Source of the DNA: Desulfurococcus mucosus DSM 2162
GTDB lineage: Archaea > Thermoproteota > Thermoprotei_A > Sulfolobales > Desulfurococcaceae
Assembly (NCBI RefSeq): GCF_000186365.1
Contig: NC_014961.1
Coordinates: 62,001 to 126,000, forward strand
Direction: 5' to 3'
DNA: 64,000 bases
The notes under the pieces were generated by a model, which was not told the origin of the DNA, searched no databases, and saw only the letters and a program-made list of their open reading frames with translations. Position 1 is the stretch's first letter, and each line of letters begins with the position of its first letter. The translations under genes were made by a program, and so were the position numbers. Positions 26,549-35,857 of this stretch are shown here, one piece after another.

Positions 26549-27315
26549 TGATGGAAGACCTCAAGTCTGCTGCATTAATAGCGCAACGGGATCTAGCCCG
26601 TTTCTGGCGGTATAAGTACTGGCTCGCCGGCCAAGTCGCAATGAACCTGGCCGACATCTTCATCTTTGGATTGATTTTCAGGGGCATGGTTAACCCAGCC
26701 CTCATCCCTGACTACATAAAGTTCATAACCCCTGGGATACTGAGCCTGTCGATATTCATCTCCTCATTCAGCATAGGTAGAGAGGTAGGGGTCGAGTTAA
26801 GGAGGGAGGTTACATTATACCTGGTGTCTCTTCCAGTGAAGAGAACTGTACTGGTGGCTGGCCGCATACTAGGCGGGTTACTGAGGGGGCTAATATACCA
26901 GTTAGGCTTCCTGTTTTTCGCTGCACTATTACTGGGGATCCCCAACCCCTCCAAGTGGATCATAATACTCTACACAACCCTCCTGCTGGCTGCATCCATG
27001 TCGGGTCTCTCAATATCGCTGTCAACTGTTACACGGGACTTTAATCTCCAGGCAACCATAAGGTCCCTCACATACAACGTCCTCTTCTTCGTGTCAAACA
27101 TATTCTACCCTGAGAGCGTTGTAAAAGCCAGGCTAGGGTTCGCGGCCCCAGTAGTCAAGTATTCCCCTCTCTCAATGGCTACAAGCATATACAGGTGGGG
27201 CTTCAACTACACCGGGGATGTAGACGTATTGTTTAATGCGGTCGGGCTCCTCATGTGGAGCATTATTATACTTGCCGTAGCCTGTAAACTATACTTGAGA
27301 AACCTTGCGGGGTGA
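26548..27315 (+). CDS. ABC-2 type permease
   Basis: 255 residues, six predicted membrane helices, homologous in layout to the preceding permease (REVTLYLVSLPVKRTVLVAGRILGG parallels the LSLPVKRWVLVLGRVLG segment of the first). The pair probably forms a heterodimeric exporter. The ATG at 26548 overlaps the previous stop (TAATG), with GGTGGGTGG upstream; GTG 26539 is an alternative. Confidence 0.83.
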   Translation: MMEDLKSAALIAQRDLARFWRYKYWLAGQVAMNLADIFIFGLIFRGMVNPALIPDYIKFITPGILSLSIFISSFSIGREVGVELRREVTLYLVSLPVKRTVLVAGRILGGLLRGLIYQLGFLFFAALLLGIPNPSKWIIILYTTLLLAASMSGLSISLSTVTRDFNLQATIRSLTYNVLFFVSNIFYPESVVKARLGFAAPVVKYSPLSMATSIYRWGFNYTGDVDVLFNAVGLLMWSIIILAVACKLYLRNLAG

Positions 27316-27321
27316 GGATGT

Positions 27322-27864
27322 GTGAACCCGAGGCTCCTGGTGCTGGCATCCGTGGCCGTTCCCCTTTCCTCAATAGCCATTGCAGCCCTTCTCTCAAACT
27401 GGTTTAACCCACTCGAGAACGCTCTCAGCGACCTCGGCCATGCGGCGAGGAGCAGCGTAGCAGCAGTTTTCAACGGTGGACTAGTATTCGGCGGGCTTCT
27501 AACCTACACTGTGGCCGTGACCTCGAGGCAGACCCGTAGATCCTACAACATGCTTCTAGCGTTGACCGCGGTCTTCCTAATCCTGATCGGGGTGTACGAC
27601 GAGATATATGGTAGACTCCACTTCGCGGTTTCCGTGGCATTCTTCACGGGTACGATGATCTTCATGGCGTGGATCACGGTGAAAGAGACCAGCAAGGTCA
27701 TCAGGGCATACTCGGTGTCAGCACTACTCATAGAGCTTGCTGCCTGGATAATATACTTCATGTACAGGATTCCACGTGGGGCAGCCATACCCGAGTTGAT
27801 CTCCGTCGCCTCATTCACACCCCTCTACATATACATATATTCGCGGGGCAACCAGCACGCATAG
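27322..27864 (+). CDS. DUF998-family membrane protein
   Basis: 180 residues with about six membrane segments. The segment NPLENALSDLGHA followed by NGGLVFGGLL resembles the DUF998 family of archaea and bacteria, of unknown role. It starts 6 nt after the second ABC permease, so it is probably part of the exporter operon. Start codon is GTG at 27322 with GAGGATGTG upstream. Confidence 0.78.
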   Translation: MNPRLLVLASVAVPLSSIAIAALLSNWFNPLENALSDLGHAARSSVAAVFNGGLVFGGLLTYTVAVTSRQTRRSYNMLLALTAVFLILIGVYDEIYGRLHFAVSVAFFTGTMIFMAWITVKETSKVIRAYSVSALLIELAAWIIYFMYRIPRGAAIPELISVASFTPLYIYIYSRGNQHA

Positions 27865-28170
27865 AACAGGTTCAGCATGCTTGAATCCATGGAGGCTCAC
27901 AGGGCGGTTCAGATACAACCCTACGTGTTAACCGCCCCTCCCTGGATGTCCATCATCATGTCTACAGGCAGCTCAGCGGGCCTGGAGCAACACCCTCCCA
28001 CCGCCTAGAGCCCGCCCTAGCATTTCCAAACCCATGATTGTCTCGTTATCAAGAAAACAAGTAACCTCGAAGCCTATAAAGTTCCCAGCAGTCACCGGAA
28101 CGAAAGCAATGTGATCAATAGAATAGAAACAGTTGGTTCAAAAGCTCAGTACTCATTAGTTAATGATCTC
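27865..28170. other. Intergenic region, convergent gene ends
   Basis: About 305 bp between two converging genes. I see no credible coding sequence or RNA gene. It contains a loose inverted repeat, GTTCC (28081-28085) and GGAACGAAAG (28097-28106), slightly reminiscent of archaeal origin-recognition boxes, but not enough to call one. Confidence 0.4.
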
Positions 28171-30546
28171 CTAGGGCTTCCACCACAGGAGTGACAGCGA
28201 GTTTAGGATAACTGTTACATCGCTCAGAATCATTGCTAAAGCAGCCATCTCTGGCATCAGCATCAACCCGTTAAACGGGTAGAGGACGCCGGCCGCCACT
28301 GGGATAAGGACACCATTATATATGAATGCCCATGCGAGGTTCTCCCTAGCCTTCCTCAGCACTCTTTTTGAAAGCTTATGAAGGGTTATCATTGTCTCGA
28401 GGGAGTCCCTGAGGAGTATAGCATCCCCCGACTCCCTCGCTATGTCCGTTGCGTTTCCAACAGCTATGCCAACGAATGCTGCACTCAGTGCGATTGCATC
28501 GTTCACACCGTCTCCAACATACAGGACTCTCTGCCCGCCGCCCTGGATCCCGTGGATAAGCCTTCCCTTATCCTCAGGCCTTAGTCCTGAGTAGAAGAAG
28601 TCTAGTCCCAGCTCCTTTCCCACGTGCTTCACGTTTTCCTCGATATCTCCACTAGCTATTCCCACCTTAAAGCCAACTGATTTAAAGTATTTGACTACAT
28701 TGAGAGCATCCTCTCTTACCTCATCCCTGATCTCGAGGACGGCTGCAACCTCATCACCTATCACGACTAGCACCGGGGTTCCACCGGATCTACCGATTTC
28801 ATCTATTAGGGTTTGAGTTCCACTATTTATCTCAACCCCGAGTCCCTTAACAAGGTTGATGCTGCCTACACCTACCCTCTTACCCATAACTACTCCTAGG
28901 ACTCCGAGACCCGGAAGATGCTCGAAGAACTCTGGATCTTCAACGCTTACACCAGCGTCTCTGCAGTAATTGCTGATGGCCCTGGCCAAGGGATGCTCAC
29001 TTCTCTGTTCAACGCTACAGACATATTTCATGATCTCTTCCCTACTGTAACCACCTAGCGTCACTACGCCTTTCAAGGAGGGCTTGCCTACGGTTATAGT
29101 CCCCGTCTTATCAAGGAGGAGTATATTTGAGGCCGGGATCCTCTCGAAGACATCCCCTTTCTTCACTAGTATTCCTTCCCTGGAGGCCTTTATGACACCT
29201 ATTGAAACAACCATGGGGATAGCTATCCCCAGGGGACATGGACATGAAACAGCGAGTACCGATGCAGCGAAAAGCAGGGAGAGGAATATGTCTCCACTAT
29301 AAATGTACCATGAGAACACAGTCACTAACGCTGAAGCCGTCACGATCCAGGTTAGCTTGCCCACTGCTTTATCAGCTAGCTGCTGAAACCCTGGCCTATG
29401 GAGAACCGCCTCTCTGGCTGATGCCAGCAGGTTGTATAAGGCAGTATCCCTCCCCTTCCTGGTCACCCTAACCCTTATGTATCCGGAGGTCAGGATCGTG
29501 CCTGCCAGCACCCTATCCCTGTTCTCGGAGGACTTCAGGACTGGTATGGGTTCACCGGTGAAAGTGGATTCATCCACATACCCCCATCCATCAACAACTA
29601 TACCGTCGACTAGGATTTTTTCTCCGGCTTTTACTTCGATAATGGAGTTCAGGCTCACGGCATCAGCGCTAACCTCCTCTACCCTACCGTCTTCGACGAC
29701 CCTGACCTTCGAGTTAAGCGAGGTTTCAAGCACGGTTAAGTGGGTTAAAGCCCTCTTTCTAAGGGAGTCCTCGAGGTATCTCCCTAGGTTTACGAACCCG
29801 AGAACCCCGGCTGACGCCTCGAGGAACATGGCCTGGTATCGTGTGGCTGAACCAGTGATACATAACAGTATGCCTGATACAAATGTTATCCCAGCTGAGA
29901 GAGCGATAAGGGACTCCATGGTTGGTGCCCACATGAAAAGGGATTTGAACCCCTTCAGGAATACATCATATGAGAGAAGCACTGTCAGTGATGACAAGGC
30001 TAGGAGAACAGGGATACCGGCATCATGGGGAAGGATATGGGACATTGAAATAATGAGAACGGTTAACCCGGTTGCGAACGCTGCGAACCTACGTGCAATA
30101 TGTGCTTTGGTTCCCCCGCGACCTCCCCTGGGTTCTTCCCTGAGAGATAAACCCATGTTGTCTAGGAGCGAGAGGATATAGTGTTTCTCCACTGTACGAG
30201 GGTTGAAGCGCACCAGGATTCTGCAAGTTAATGTGTCAACCCTTACATCTAGGATCCCCGGTAGTCTACGTATCTCTTTCTCTACTGCTACAGCGGTTTC
30301 AGGTTGAATCTCCTCGGCGAAGACCTCGAGCTCCTCCTTGACTAGATCGTAGCCTGCATCCCTTATAGCATGATATATTTCGCTCAGGCTAACGTATTCG
30401 TCGTCGTACTCGATTACTGCGTTGCCCAGGAAGTCAGATTCTAATTTGACATTCCCCCTCAGGTCGGCGAGCCTCCTCTTTATAGCATAGATGCATGTTG
30501 AGCAGTCAACGCCTATAATCTCTACGGGTTCCCTTCTTCTCATCAT
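28171..30546 (-). CDS. copA: Copper-type P1B ATPase (CopA-like)
   Basis: 791 residues. An N-terminal heavy-metal-associated domain carries CSTC (residues 15-18, in GVDCSTCIYAIKRR). A second ferredoxin-like region, without CxxC, follows (about 75-135). The membrane metal site SCPCPLG, phosphorylation site DKTGT, HP motif SEHPLARAI, and hinge GDGVNDAIAL are all present. CPC indicates Cu+/Ag+ transport, probably efflux. The start has GGGAGGT before ATGATG. The small YHS-domain gene 31 nt upstream is the likely partner. Confidence 0.93.
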   Translation of the reverse strand: MMRRREPVEIIGVDCSTCIYAIKRRLADLRGNVKLESDFLGNAVIEYDDEYVSLSEIYHAIRDAGYDLVKEELEVFAEEIQPETAVAVEKEIRRLPGILDVRVDTLTCRILVRFNPRTVEKHYILSLLDNMGLSLREEPRGGRGGTKAHIARRFAAFATGLTVLIISMSHILPHDAGIPVLLALSSLTVLLSYDVFLKGFKSLFMWAPTMESLIALSAGITFVSGILLCITGSATRYQAMFLEASAGVLGFVNLGRYLEDSLRKRALTHLTVLETSLNSKVRVVEDGRVEEVSADAVSLNSIIEVKAGEKILVDGIVVDGWGYVDESTFTGEPIPVLKSSENRDRVLAGTILTSGYIRVRVTRKGRDTALYNLLASAREAVLHRPGFQQLADKAVGKLTWIVTASALVTVFSWYIYSGDIFLSLLFAASVLAVSCPCPLGIAIPMVVSIGVIKASREGILVKKGDVFERIPASNILLLDKTGTITVGKPSLKGVVTLGGYSREEIMKYVCSVEQRSEHPLARAISNYCRDAGVSVEDPEFFEHLPGLGVLGVVMGKRVGVGSINLVKGLGVEINSGTQTLIDEIGRSGGTPVLVVIGDEVAAVLEIRDEVREDALNVVKYFKSVGFKVGIASGDIEENVKHVGKELGLDFFYSGLRPEDKGRLIHGIQGGGQRVLYVGDGVNDAIALSAAFVGIAVGNATDIARESGDAILLRDSLETMITLHKLSKRVLRKARENLAWAFIYNGVLIPVAAGVLYPFNGLMLMPEMAALAMILSDVTVILNSLSLLWWKP

Positions 30547-30576
30547 ACCTCCCGTTAGGTACCAATACTGGTTGCC

Positions 30577-30747
30577 CTAGCCAGGCATACCTCTGGGTCC
30601 ATGGGACAGGTAGTATTCAGGGTTCCTTTCAAACTCCTCCTTACATCTACTGCTGCAGAAATAGTAGATTCTTCCCTTGTATAGTGTTTTATGCTTCGAC
30701 TTCGAGGGATCGACCCGCATACCGCACACAGGATCCACATATTCCAC
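30577..30747 (-). CDS. YHS-domain metal-binding mini-protein
   Basis: 56 residues, easily missed because of its size. The sequence contains DPVCGMRVDPSKS, then YKGRIYYFCSSRCKEEF and NPEYYLSHG, the complete YHS signature with three Cys that bind a metal ion (DPVCGM...YYFCSSRCKEEF). Such small proteins often accompany copper ATPases as chaperones or sensors. Start is GTG 30747 behind GGGGTGG. It ends 31 nt before copA, so the two are probably cotranscribed. A longer frame on the same strand (30555-30740) is a shadow of this gene. Confidence 0.85.
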   Translation of the reverse strand: MEYVDPVCGMRVDPSKSKHKTLYKGRIYYFCSSRCKEEFERNPEYYLSHGPRGMPG

Positions 30748-30780
30748 GGGTTTCCACCCCGTGAACGGGGATAGTCAAAC

Positions 30781-30792
30781 CTTATTATAAAC
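30781..30792 (-). promoter_or_regulatory. TATA-box promoter of the YHS-copA unit
   Basis: On the minus strand, GGTTTATAATAAGG lies about 35-45 nt upstream of the YHS start, at the spacing expected for a TATA box. Between it and the start is the short inverted repeat CCCCGTTCACGGGG (30755-30768), a candidate metal-regulator site or leader hairpin. Confidence 0.55.
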
Positions 30793-30884
30793 CCGGCGAC
30801 TTAAACTACGTGTGTCAGGGCTTGAACCACACGTACAACCTGCTTCAGGCAGGCGATGCGACCAGGGTATCCCGGTGGTTTTGA

Positions 30885-31721
30885 ATGAGGAGTGGGTTGA
30901 TAGCTCTGTTAACGGATTTCGGGTATAGGGATCCATATGTTGGCGTGATGAAGGGCGTTATAAAGAGTATTAATCCAGCGGCTGAGATAGTGGATCTCAC
31001 GCACGGCGTTACCAGGCATAGCATTGTTGAAGCAGCCGTTGTGTTGCTTGTTTCGGCGAAGTATTTCCCGCACGGCACGATATTCGTAGTGGTAGTAGAC
31101 CCCGGTGTTGGTAGTGAGAGAAGGGCCCTGGTGGTTGAGACAAATAATTATATACTGCTGGGACCCGACAACGGGTGCCTAAGTCTGCTTGCCGCGAGGG
31201 ATGGTGTTAAAAGAGCCTTCGACATATCAAACACCAGGTTTAAGCTGAGGGATACCTCCCACACGTTTCACGGACGTGATGTTTTCGCACCTGTGGCCGC
31301 GTGGATCAGCCTGGGTGTGCCCCTCGAGGAGGTAGGAGTAGAGGTCCCAGCGGGTTCCTTGAGAATGCTTGACATCGAAGCCCCTAGAGTTGGAGGGGAT
31401 CATTCCGTGGAGGGAAGCGTGATATACATCGATGTCTACGGCAATATTATGACGAATATAGGTCCGGCTGAGATCACTGAGGCGGGCTTCCTACAAGGCG
31501 ATAAACTCAAGGTAGTCGGCCCTACCGGTGTCACCGGGACATGTGTTTTCACAACAAGCTTCAGCCTCGTGGCCCCCGGCGAGTTAGCGTGCTACATGAA
31601 CTCCTGGGGCTACCTAGAGGTCGCTGTGAACATGGGTGATGCAGCAAGGATGCTGGGGGTTGCACAGGGCTCGAGAATAATGTTTGCGAAGGCGGGTCAT
31701 GAGGTTAGATCAGGGATTTAG
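30885..31721 (+). CDS. SAM hydroxide adenosyltransferase (DUF62 family)
   Basis: 278 residues. The N-terminus LIALLTDFGYRDPYVGVMKG and the later HGRDVFAPVAAWI and SVIYIDVYGNIMTNIG segments are the conserved blocks of this family, which hydrolyses S-adenosylmethionine to adenosine and methionine using a water-derived hydroxide (known for archaeal members; related to fluorinases). Start ATG 30885. The 3' end overlaps the end of the Mrp-type subunit gene by 17 bp (convergent). Confidence 0.9.
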   Translation: MRSGLIALLTDFGYRDPYVGVMKGVIKSINPAAEIVDLTHGVTRHSIVEAAVVLLVSAKYFPHGTIFVVVVDPGVGSERRALVVETNNYILLGPDNGCLSLLAARDGVKRAFDISNTRFKLRDTSHTFHGRDVFAPVAAWISLGVPLEEVGVEVPAGSLRMLDIEAPRVGGDHSVEGSVIYIDVYGNIMTNIGPAEITEAGFLQGDKLKVVGPTGVTGTCVFTTSFSLVAPGELACYMNSWGYLEVAVNMGDAARMLGVAQGSRIMFAKAGHEVRSGI

Positions 31722-33288
31722 CTAGGTGGTTTATGTAGGTCATCAGGTCGGATACCTGGTCGACTGGTTTAATGAACACTGTGTTAAAGAACCCTGGGTT
31801 GAAGAGGCATGCGGCCCCCACCACTAGGAGTATCAGTGATGCGGTGAGGGCAGATGCCTCTGCCAACCTGTATCTCGTATCCCTAGGCTTCCTGACCGGT
31901 GCCTCGAAGAGCAGTGTGAAGAATAGCTTCATATATGCTAGTAGCCCTATGGCGCTTGCAACTATCATGGCTATAGCGAAGACAGGATTATAGTTGAAGA
32001 GCGCCTCGTACATTAACAGTTTGCTAAGGAAGCCCGGTAGCGGCGGGATCCCTGCGAGGGTCAGCACGGATACGCCTATAGCTATCCCTGGCAATGGGTG
32101 TATTCTTCCAAAGCCAGCTAATTCATTGATTCTACGGGTCCCAGCATATCTGACCAGCACCCCTATCCCTAGGAACAGCGTGGACTTAGCTAGTGAATGC
32201 ACCACGGTATGGTAGAGGAATGCCAGTAGGCCGCCCGCGTTCAAGACCCCTAACGACATGAATATGTACCCTGTATTCATGACAGTCGAGTAGGCTATTA
32301 TCCTCTTGACATCCTGCTGAATGCCCATTAGTAATGCGCCTATGATCGCTGAAACCATCCCGGTTGACACAACTAGGAGCGAGGCGAGGTCTCTCACGGG
32401 GGTAACCCGGGCTGGCAGTGTTCCCCCGTACATCATGTAGAGAACCTTGTATAGTCCGATAGCACCCACATTCACCACGAGGCCGCTTAACATGGCTGAA
32501 ACCGGTGCCGGGGCGGCTGGATGTGCATCCGGGAGCCAGAAGTGGTTGGGGAACACACCGCTTTTAATGCTGAAAGTCCAGAGCGCTAGCACCATGATTA
32601 TGCCTGCAGAGATCACGCTGTAGCCTGCATCCTCCAGCGTTATGCTGCTACCGGGATACCCATGGATCTTAAGGGATAGATCCACCAGGTTCAGGGAGCC
32701 GTAGGTGTTGTATATTAATGCCAGGGCCAGCAGGTAGAGCGTTGTCCCCATCGCTCCGATGAACGCGTACTTCAAGCCTGAGACTATGGAGCCGGCTTTA
32801 CTCCTGTAATACATGACGAGGCCGTATGATGAGACACCTGTGACCTCCAGCATGACGAATAAGTTGAAGACATCAGACGTCATTATGACTCCAAGCATGC
32901 CTGAGAACGCTCCAAGCATGAGTGTCACGTACCACGGGTATCCTTCATCCACGATGTACTCGGCGCTGTAAGCCATGATAATAGTCATGACTAGGCTTGT
33001 GGTTAACGCTAAGAGGGCTGACACCATGTCAAGCGTATACGTTATACCGAGGGGAGGCGGCCACCCGCCCATAATGTAGAATGAAGGCGTGCCTTCCCTG
33101 TATGCTTGAACCACTGCTATAAGCGATAACACTAGCGTAATCAAGCTGAACGCTACCCCCTGTGCGAAAACCACACGCCTACTCCTTGAGACTATGTAGG
33201 TGAGCGGTGTAATGAAGGCTCCTAGAACAGGTAGGAAGGGGATTAAGCCAACTACGTGTTGAAGCATCGCATCACCCCTGTTAATCAA
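31705..33288 (-). CDS. mnhD: Mrp/Mnh-type antiporter subunit D (proton-translocating, NuoN/L-like)
   Basis: 527 residues, about 14 membrane helices. The proton-channel core of complex I-like antiporters is visible: MLEVTGVSSYGLVMYYR with its Glu, FALWTFSIKSGVFPNHFWLPDAHPAAPAPVSAMLSGLVV (in parts) and HTVVHSLAKSTLFL. It is the last gene of the cluster and overlaps mnhE by 8 bp. It would exchange Na+ for H+ across the membrane with subunits B, C, E, F and G. Confidence 0.92.
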   Translation of the reverse strand: MINRGDAMLQHVVGLIPFLPVLGAFITPLTYIVSRSRRVVFAQGVAFSLITLVLSLIAVVQAYREGTPSFYIMGGWPPPLGITYTLDMVSALLALTTSLVMTIIMAYSAEYIVDEGYPWYVTLMLGAFSGMLGVIMTSDVFNLFVMLEVTGVSSYGLVMYYRSKAGSIVSGLKYAFIGAMGTTLYLLALALIYNTYGSLNLVDLSLKIHGYPGSSITLEDAGYSVISAGIIMVLALWTFSIKSGVFPNHFWLPDAHPAAPAPVSAMLSGLVVNVGAIGLYKVLYMMYGGTLPARVTPVRDLASLLVVSTGMVSAIIGALLMGIQQDVKRIIAYSTVMNTGYIFMSLGVLNAGGLLAFLYHTVVHSLAKSTLFLGIGVLVRYAGTRRINELAGFGRIHPLPGIAIGVSVLTLAGIPPLPGFLSKLLMYEALFNYNPVFAIAMIVASAIGLLAYMKLFFTLLFEAPVRKPRDTRYRLAEASALTASLILLVVGAACLFNPGFFNTVFIKPVDQVSDLMTYINHLAKSLI

Positions 33289-33766
33289 ATATCTTGGATG
33301 CGTAGCGCTCGAATTCCTCGCTTATAAGTAGCCTGGCCTGCCATGGTTCAGTAGTCGACACATCTATCCAGTTCACGTAGAAGAAGCCATCTCTCTCATC
33401 CACTACGACTGTGCCAGGTGTATTCGTGATGGAGTTTGCCACCAGTAGCCTAGCGTAGTCGGATACCACCGTGACAGGTACCTTAACTATCCCTGGCCTA
33501 ATATTCATGTTGAAGATCCTCTTCACTACATCCATGTGAGCCTTGAACTCTATCACCGTCATGTACTTCAGGAAGTAGAGCAGGGATACGAGGAGCCGGC
33601 TTGGCTGAAGCAGCTTACCCGGGTTTCTGACAAGGTATCTTCCAGTGACCCAGCCGGCTACGGATGCAACTATTACTCCTGTAGCGATGTCGTAGGGGGT
33701 GAGGCTACCGGCTATGAGTATGTATATTATGAATACGAGTAGTGAGGCGGCTAATCTATCGATCAC
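33281..33766 (-). CDS. mnhE: Mrp/Mnh antiporter subunit E
   Basis: 161 residues. Two or three N-terminal membrane helices are followed by a cytoplasmic domain with the family phrase LLVANSITNTPGTVVVD (residues near 110) and a short conserved acidic tail. It overlaps neighbours on both sides (mnhC by 4 bp, mnhD by 8 bp), as in compact Mrp operons. Confidence 0.92.
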   Translation of the reverse strand: MIDRLAASLLVFIIYILIAGSLTPYDIATGVIVASVAGWVTGRYLVRNPGKLLQPSRLLVSLLYFLKYMTVIEFKAHMDVVKRIFNMNIRPGIVKVPVTVVSDYARLLVANSITNTPGTVVVDERDGFFYVNWIDVSTTEPWQARLLISEEFERYASKIFD

Positions 33767-34176
33767 TCCTCCGGCACCTCCTCTGAGACCGCTTCAACGA
33801 GTCTTCTGGCGTCAGTCGTACCCTTCAACCGGTAGGCCTGTATTATCCCGAAGGCTATCAACGCGTTGACCGCCATGCCTATCACTATCCCTGTTAACAC
33901 TAGGGCCTGCGGCAAGGGGTCTACGCCATGTTGCTTCACGTATTCAAGGTTCTCGGGGGTTAGCTCGACTAGGATGGGGGGTATGGAGGGGTAGACCAGC
34001 CTATACCCTATCATTATGAACACCACGAAAACGGTGTCGGAGAGCATGGTTAAAGAAATCAGCTTCTTAACAAGGCTCCTTCTGTAAACTATGCCATATA
34101 TGGAGATCAACGCGTTCAAGACGAGCACTATCAGGAGCAGAGACCATGTGAAAGCGGATTCACTCACTTCCCTCAC
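33763..34176 (-). CDS. mnhC: Mrp/Mnh antiporter subunit C (NuoK-like)
   Basis: 137 residues with three membrane helices. It includes LPQALVLTGIVIGMAVNALIAF, the NuoK/MnhC signature (ALVLTxIVIGxA). The loop between helices 2 and 3 is longer than usual (VYPSIPPILVELTPENLEY and following). It overlaps mnhB by 17 bp and mnhE by 4 bp. Confidence 0.91.
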   Translation of the reverse strand: MREVSESAFTWSLLLIVLVLNALISIYGIVYRRSLVKKLISLTMLSDTVFVVFIMIGYRLVYPSIPPILVELTPENLEYVKQHGVDPLPQALVLTGIVIGMAVNALIAFGIIQAYRLKGTTDARRLVEAVSEEVPEE

Positions 34177-34894
34177 CCTCCTCGATCAGTGAAAGGTAGA
34201 GGAATACGGCTGCGAAACCAGCTGCCACGGCTATATACTCGAAGAAATTATAAAGGAAGAGGCTTCCACTGATCAACATGCCTGCCACATGTGAGGGATA
34301 AAACCTGGTGTTAGAGGCTAATTCAAGCCCCTTGAAAACCGGTAGCAACGCTACAATCCCTATTGATGCAAGCGCTAATCCTCTAACAGCTATAAGCTTC
34401 TCGGATGTCACGCCTTTACTCAGCACAGCGTACACCGAGTAAACAGGTATCAGTAGCAGGAATGCCACTCCCAGAGTGGATCCTCCTTGGAAGCCTCCTC
34501 CAGGCGTGAGGTGCCCGTGGAGTGCTATGCTTGCGGATGCACCGATGATCATCACAGACACTATCTTCGTTGAGGTCCTAGCTATACCTGTGAGGCCTTC
34601 GCCTCTACCGGGTCTCAGGGGTTTGAGACCCCTGAATACAGCGAGCCCCCCGACGATCGCGAGGAAGAACACGGCGGTCTCGTAAACTGTGTCCAGCCCC
34701 CTGTAGTCCCATACTATGGCTGTAACGGACTCCGGACTCATTGAAGAGTAGTTTCCATAGTAGGAGTTCTCAATATAGAATAATCCAAGCTTCTTAATCG
34801 TGGTTGAGGGCTCAACGCACCCTGTGTATGTGAGGATGAAGGCGCCTGCGATTGTTAATACTAGTAACACTGCCAGCAGGCGGTGTCTCTCCAA
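34160..34894 (-). CDS. mnhB: Mrp/Mnh antiporter subunit B-type protein
   Basis: 244 residues. The first half (about 1-95) carries two hydrophobic segments and an intervening loop, typical of the MbhE-like extension fused before the MnhB domain. The second half has HGHLTPGGGFQGGSTLGVAFLL, the MnhB hallmark. About six membrane helices in total. It is spaced 2 nt after the DUF4040 gene. Confidence 0.88.
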   Translation of the reverse strand: MERHRLLAVLLVLTIAGAFILTYTGCVEPSTTIKKLGLFYIENSYYGNYSSMSPESVTAIVWDYRGLDTVYETAVFFLAIVGGLAVFRGLKPLRPGRGEGLTGIARTSTKIVSVMIIGASASIALHGHLTPGGGFQGGSTLGVAFLLLIPVYSVYAVLSKGVTSEKLIAVRGLALASIGIVALLPVFKGLELASNTRFYPSHVAGMLISGSLFLYNFFEYIAVAAGFAAVFLYLSLIEEGEGSE

Positions 34895-34896
34895 GG

Positions 34897-35148
34897 CTAT
34901 CCCTCCTCGAATCTCTCAGTCTTACTAACCACGTAGACCAGTAGGGCTGAGTAGATTCCAACTGAGACAGCTATGTATGTTAACACTATGTCCGTGGCGG
35001 CAAAGACATGTAGTAGGATAGTGTACGCTATGCTCTGGCCTGCTGAGAACCCCACGGCTTTTAAGAGGTCTCTCTCGGTGACAGTGAGGTACACGAATAC
35101 AAGGCTCAGCAGGCTACCCAGGATTATTAGGAGTAGCGTGAGGCTCAC
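34897..35148 (-). CDS. DUF4040 (MbhD/MnhA C-terminal-like) membrane subunit
   Basis: 83 residues with three hydrophobic helices. The segment ERDLLKAVGFSAGQSIAYTILL and LTYIAVSVGIYSALLVYVV match DUF4040, equivalent to the C-terminal part of MrpA in bacteria. In archaea it is a separate gene in Mrp-like and hydrogenase-linked antiporter modules. It overlaps mnhG by 4 bp. Confidence 0.87.
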   Translation of the reverse strand: MSLTLLLIILGSLLSLVFVYLTVTERDLLKAVGFSAGQSIAYTILLHVFAATDIVLTYIAVSVGIYSALLVYVVSKTERFEEG

Positions 35149-35501
35149 TTCTCATCCTCCTCGAGTGCGTCGTATACGGGATTCCATTCAACGCTTCTAG
35201 ATTTATGCGCGGCGTAAGCTAGTACATGGCTTCCCACGGGCGCTATTATCATCAGTATTATAGCGGTGGCGAATGCGCCGCCGGCTATTATAAACCTCCC
35301 ATCTAGCTCCGGCGTTCCCAGCGCGATCAATGCGACACCAATCAATGGGAACACAGCGCCATATATGGCGCCGATTGTCGCTGCATGGAGCCGCACGTAG
35401 AAGTTGGGGAAGCGGAGGAGGCCTATTGCTGCTATTAGGTCGAATACTCCTCCAGTGAAGAGGAGGATTGAGCCGAGCCAGAAGAGGATGGCTTCAATCA
35501 T
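35145..35501 (-). CDS. mnhG: Mrp/Mnh antiporter subunit G
   Basis: 118 residues with three helices; the MnhG signature GLLRFPNFYVRLHAATIGAIYG is complete. Start is ATG 35501 with GGGTGG upstream; the longer frame to 35654 overlaps mnhF and lacks family similarity. It overlaps the mnhF stop by 4 bp. Confidence 0.92.
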   Translation of the reverse strand: MIEAILFWLGSILLFTGGVFDLIAAIGLLRFPNFYVRLHAATIGAIYGAVFPLIGVALIALGTPELDGRFIIAGGAFATAIILMIIAPVGSHVLAYAAHKSRSVEWNPVYDALEEDEK

Positions 35502-35776
35502 GCTTCCACCCGTTTCGAGGCAAGGTGCTTCGAGATAAAGATGTCGAGGAGGTATGCCCATAGAGCTAGGAGCATGGAGGGCGTGATCATGAGGGGGGAG
35601 CGATAGTAGAGGGCTATGAGTGCTAGGAACACGGCTAGGTCGTATGCTATGCAATCGATTGCCAGCACTATGTCAGGTATAGTGGGTCCCTTGACGGCTC
35701 GCAGAGTGTAGAGCACGATTGCGGCGATGTAGAGTGGCGCCGATATCACTGCTATATACTCTATATACTGGAACAT
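35498..35776 (-). CDS. mnhF: Mrp/Mnh antiporter subunit F
   Basis: 92 residues, three membrane helices, with the MnhF hallmark VKGPTIPDIVLAIDCIAYDLAV. It is the first gene of the seven-gene cluster (F, G, DUF4040, B, C, E, D). No hydrogenase or oxidoreductase subunits lie beside it, so it is probably a free-standing Na+/H+ antiporter here, or the membrane arm of a complex encoded elsewhere. A TATA-like region lies at about 35812-35825. Confidence 0.9.
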   Translation of the reverse strand: MFQYIEYIAVISAPLYIAAIVLYTLRAVKGPTIPDIVLAIDCIAYDLAVFLALIALYYRSPLMITPSMLLALWAYLLDIFISKHLASKRVEA

Positions 35777-35857
35777 ACTCTTTGACCCGATTGATCCCTA
35801 GAGATAGGATGCAAGTATAAATATGTTTCGGCCATGAGGAGCACGGTTGAAAAAAGC

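Noticed and set aside
28081-28106. ORB-like GTTCC...GGAACGAAAG
   Set aside because: Only a single weak match with no repeats or AT-rich unwinding region, and it is far from the Orc1/Cdc6 gene.
30555-30740. 61-residue frame in the copA upstream region
   Set aside because: It is in another frame of the YHS-domain gene (30577-30747), which has the clear family motif and ribosome binding site.
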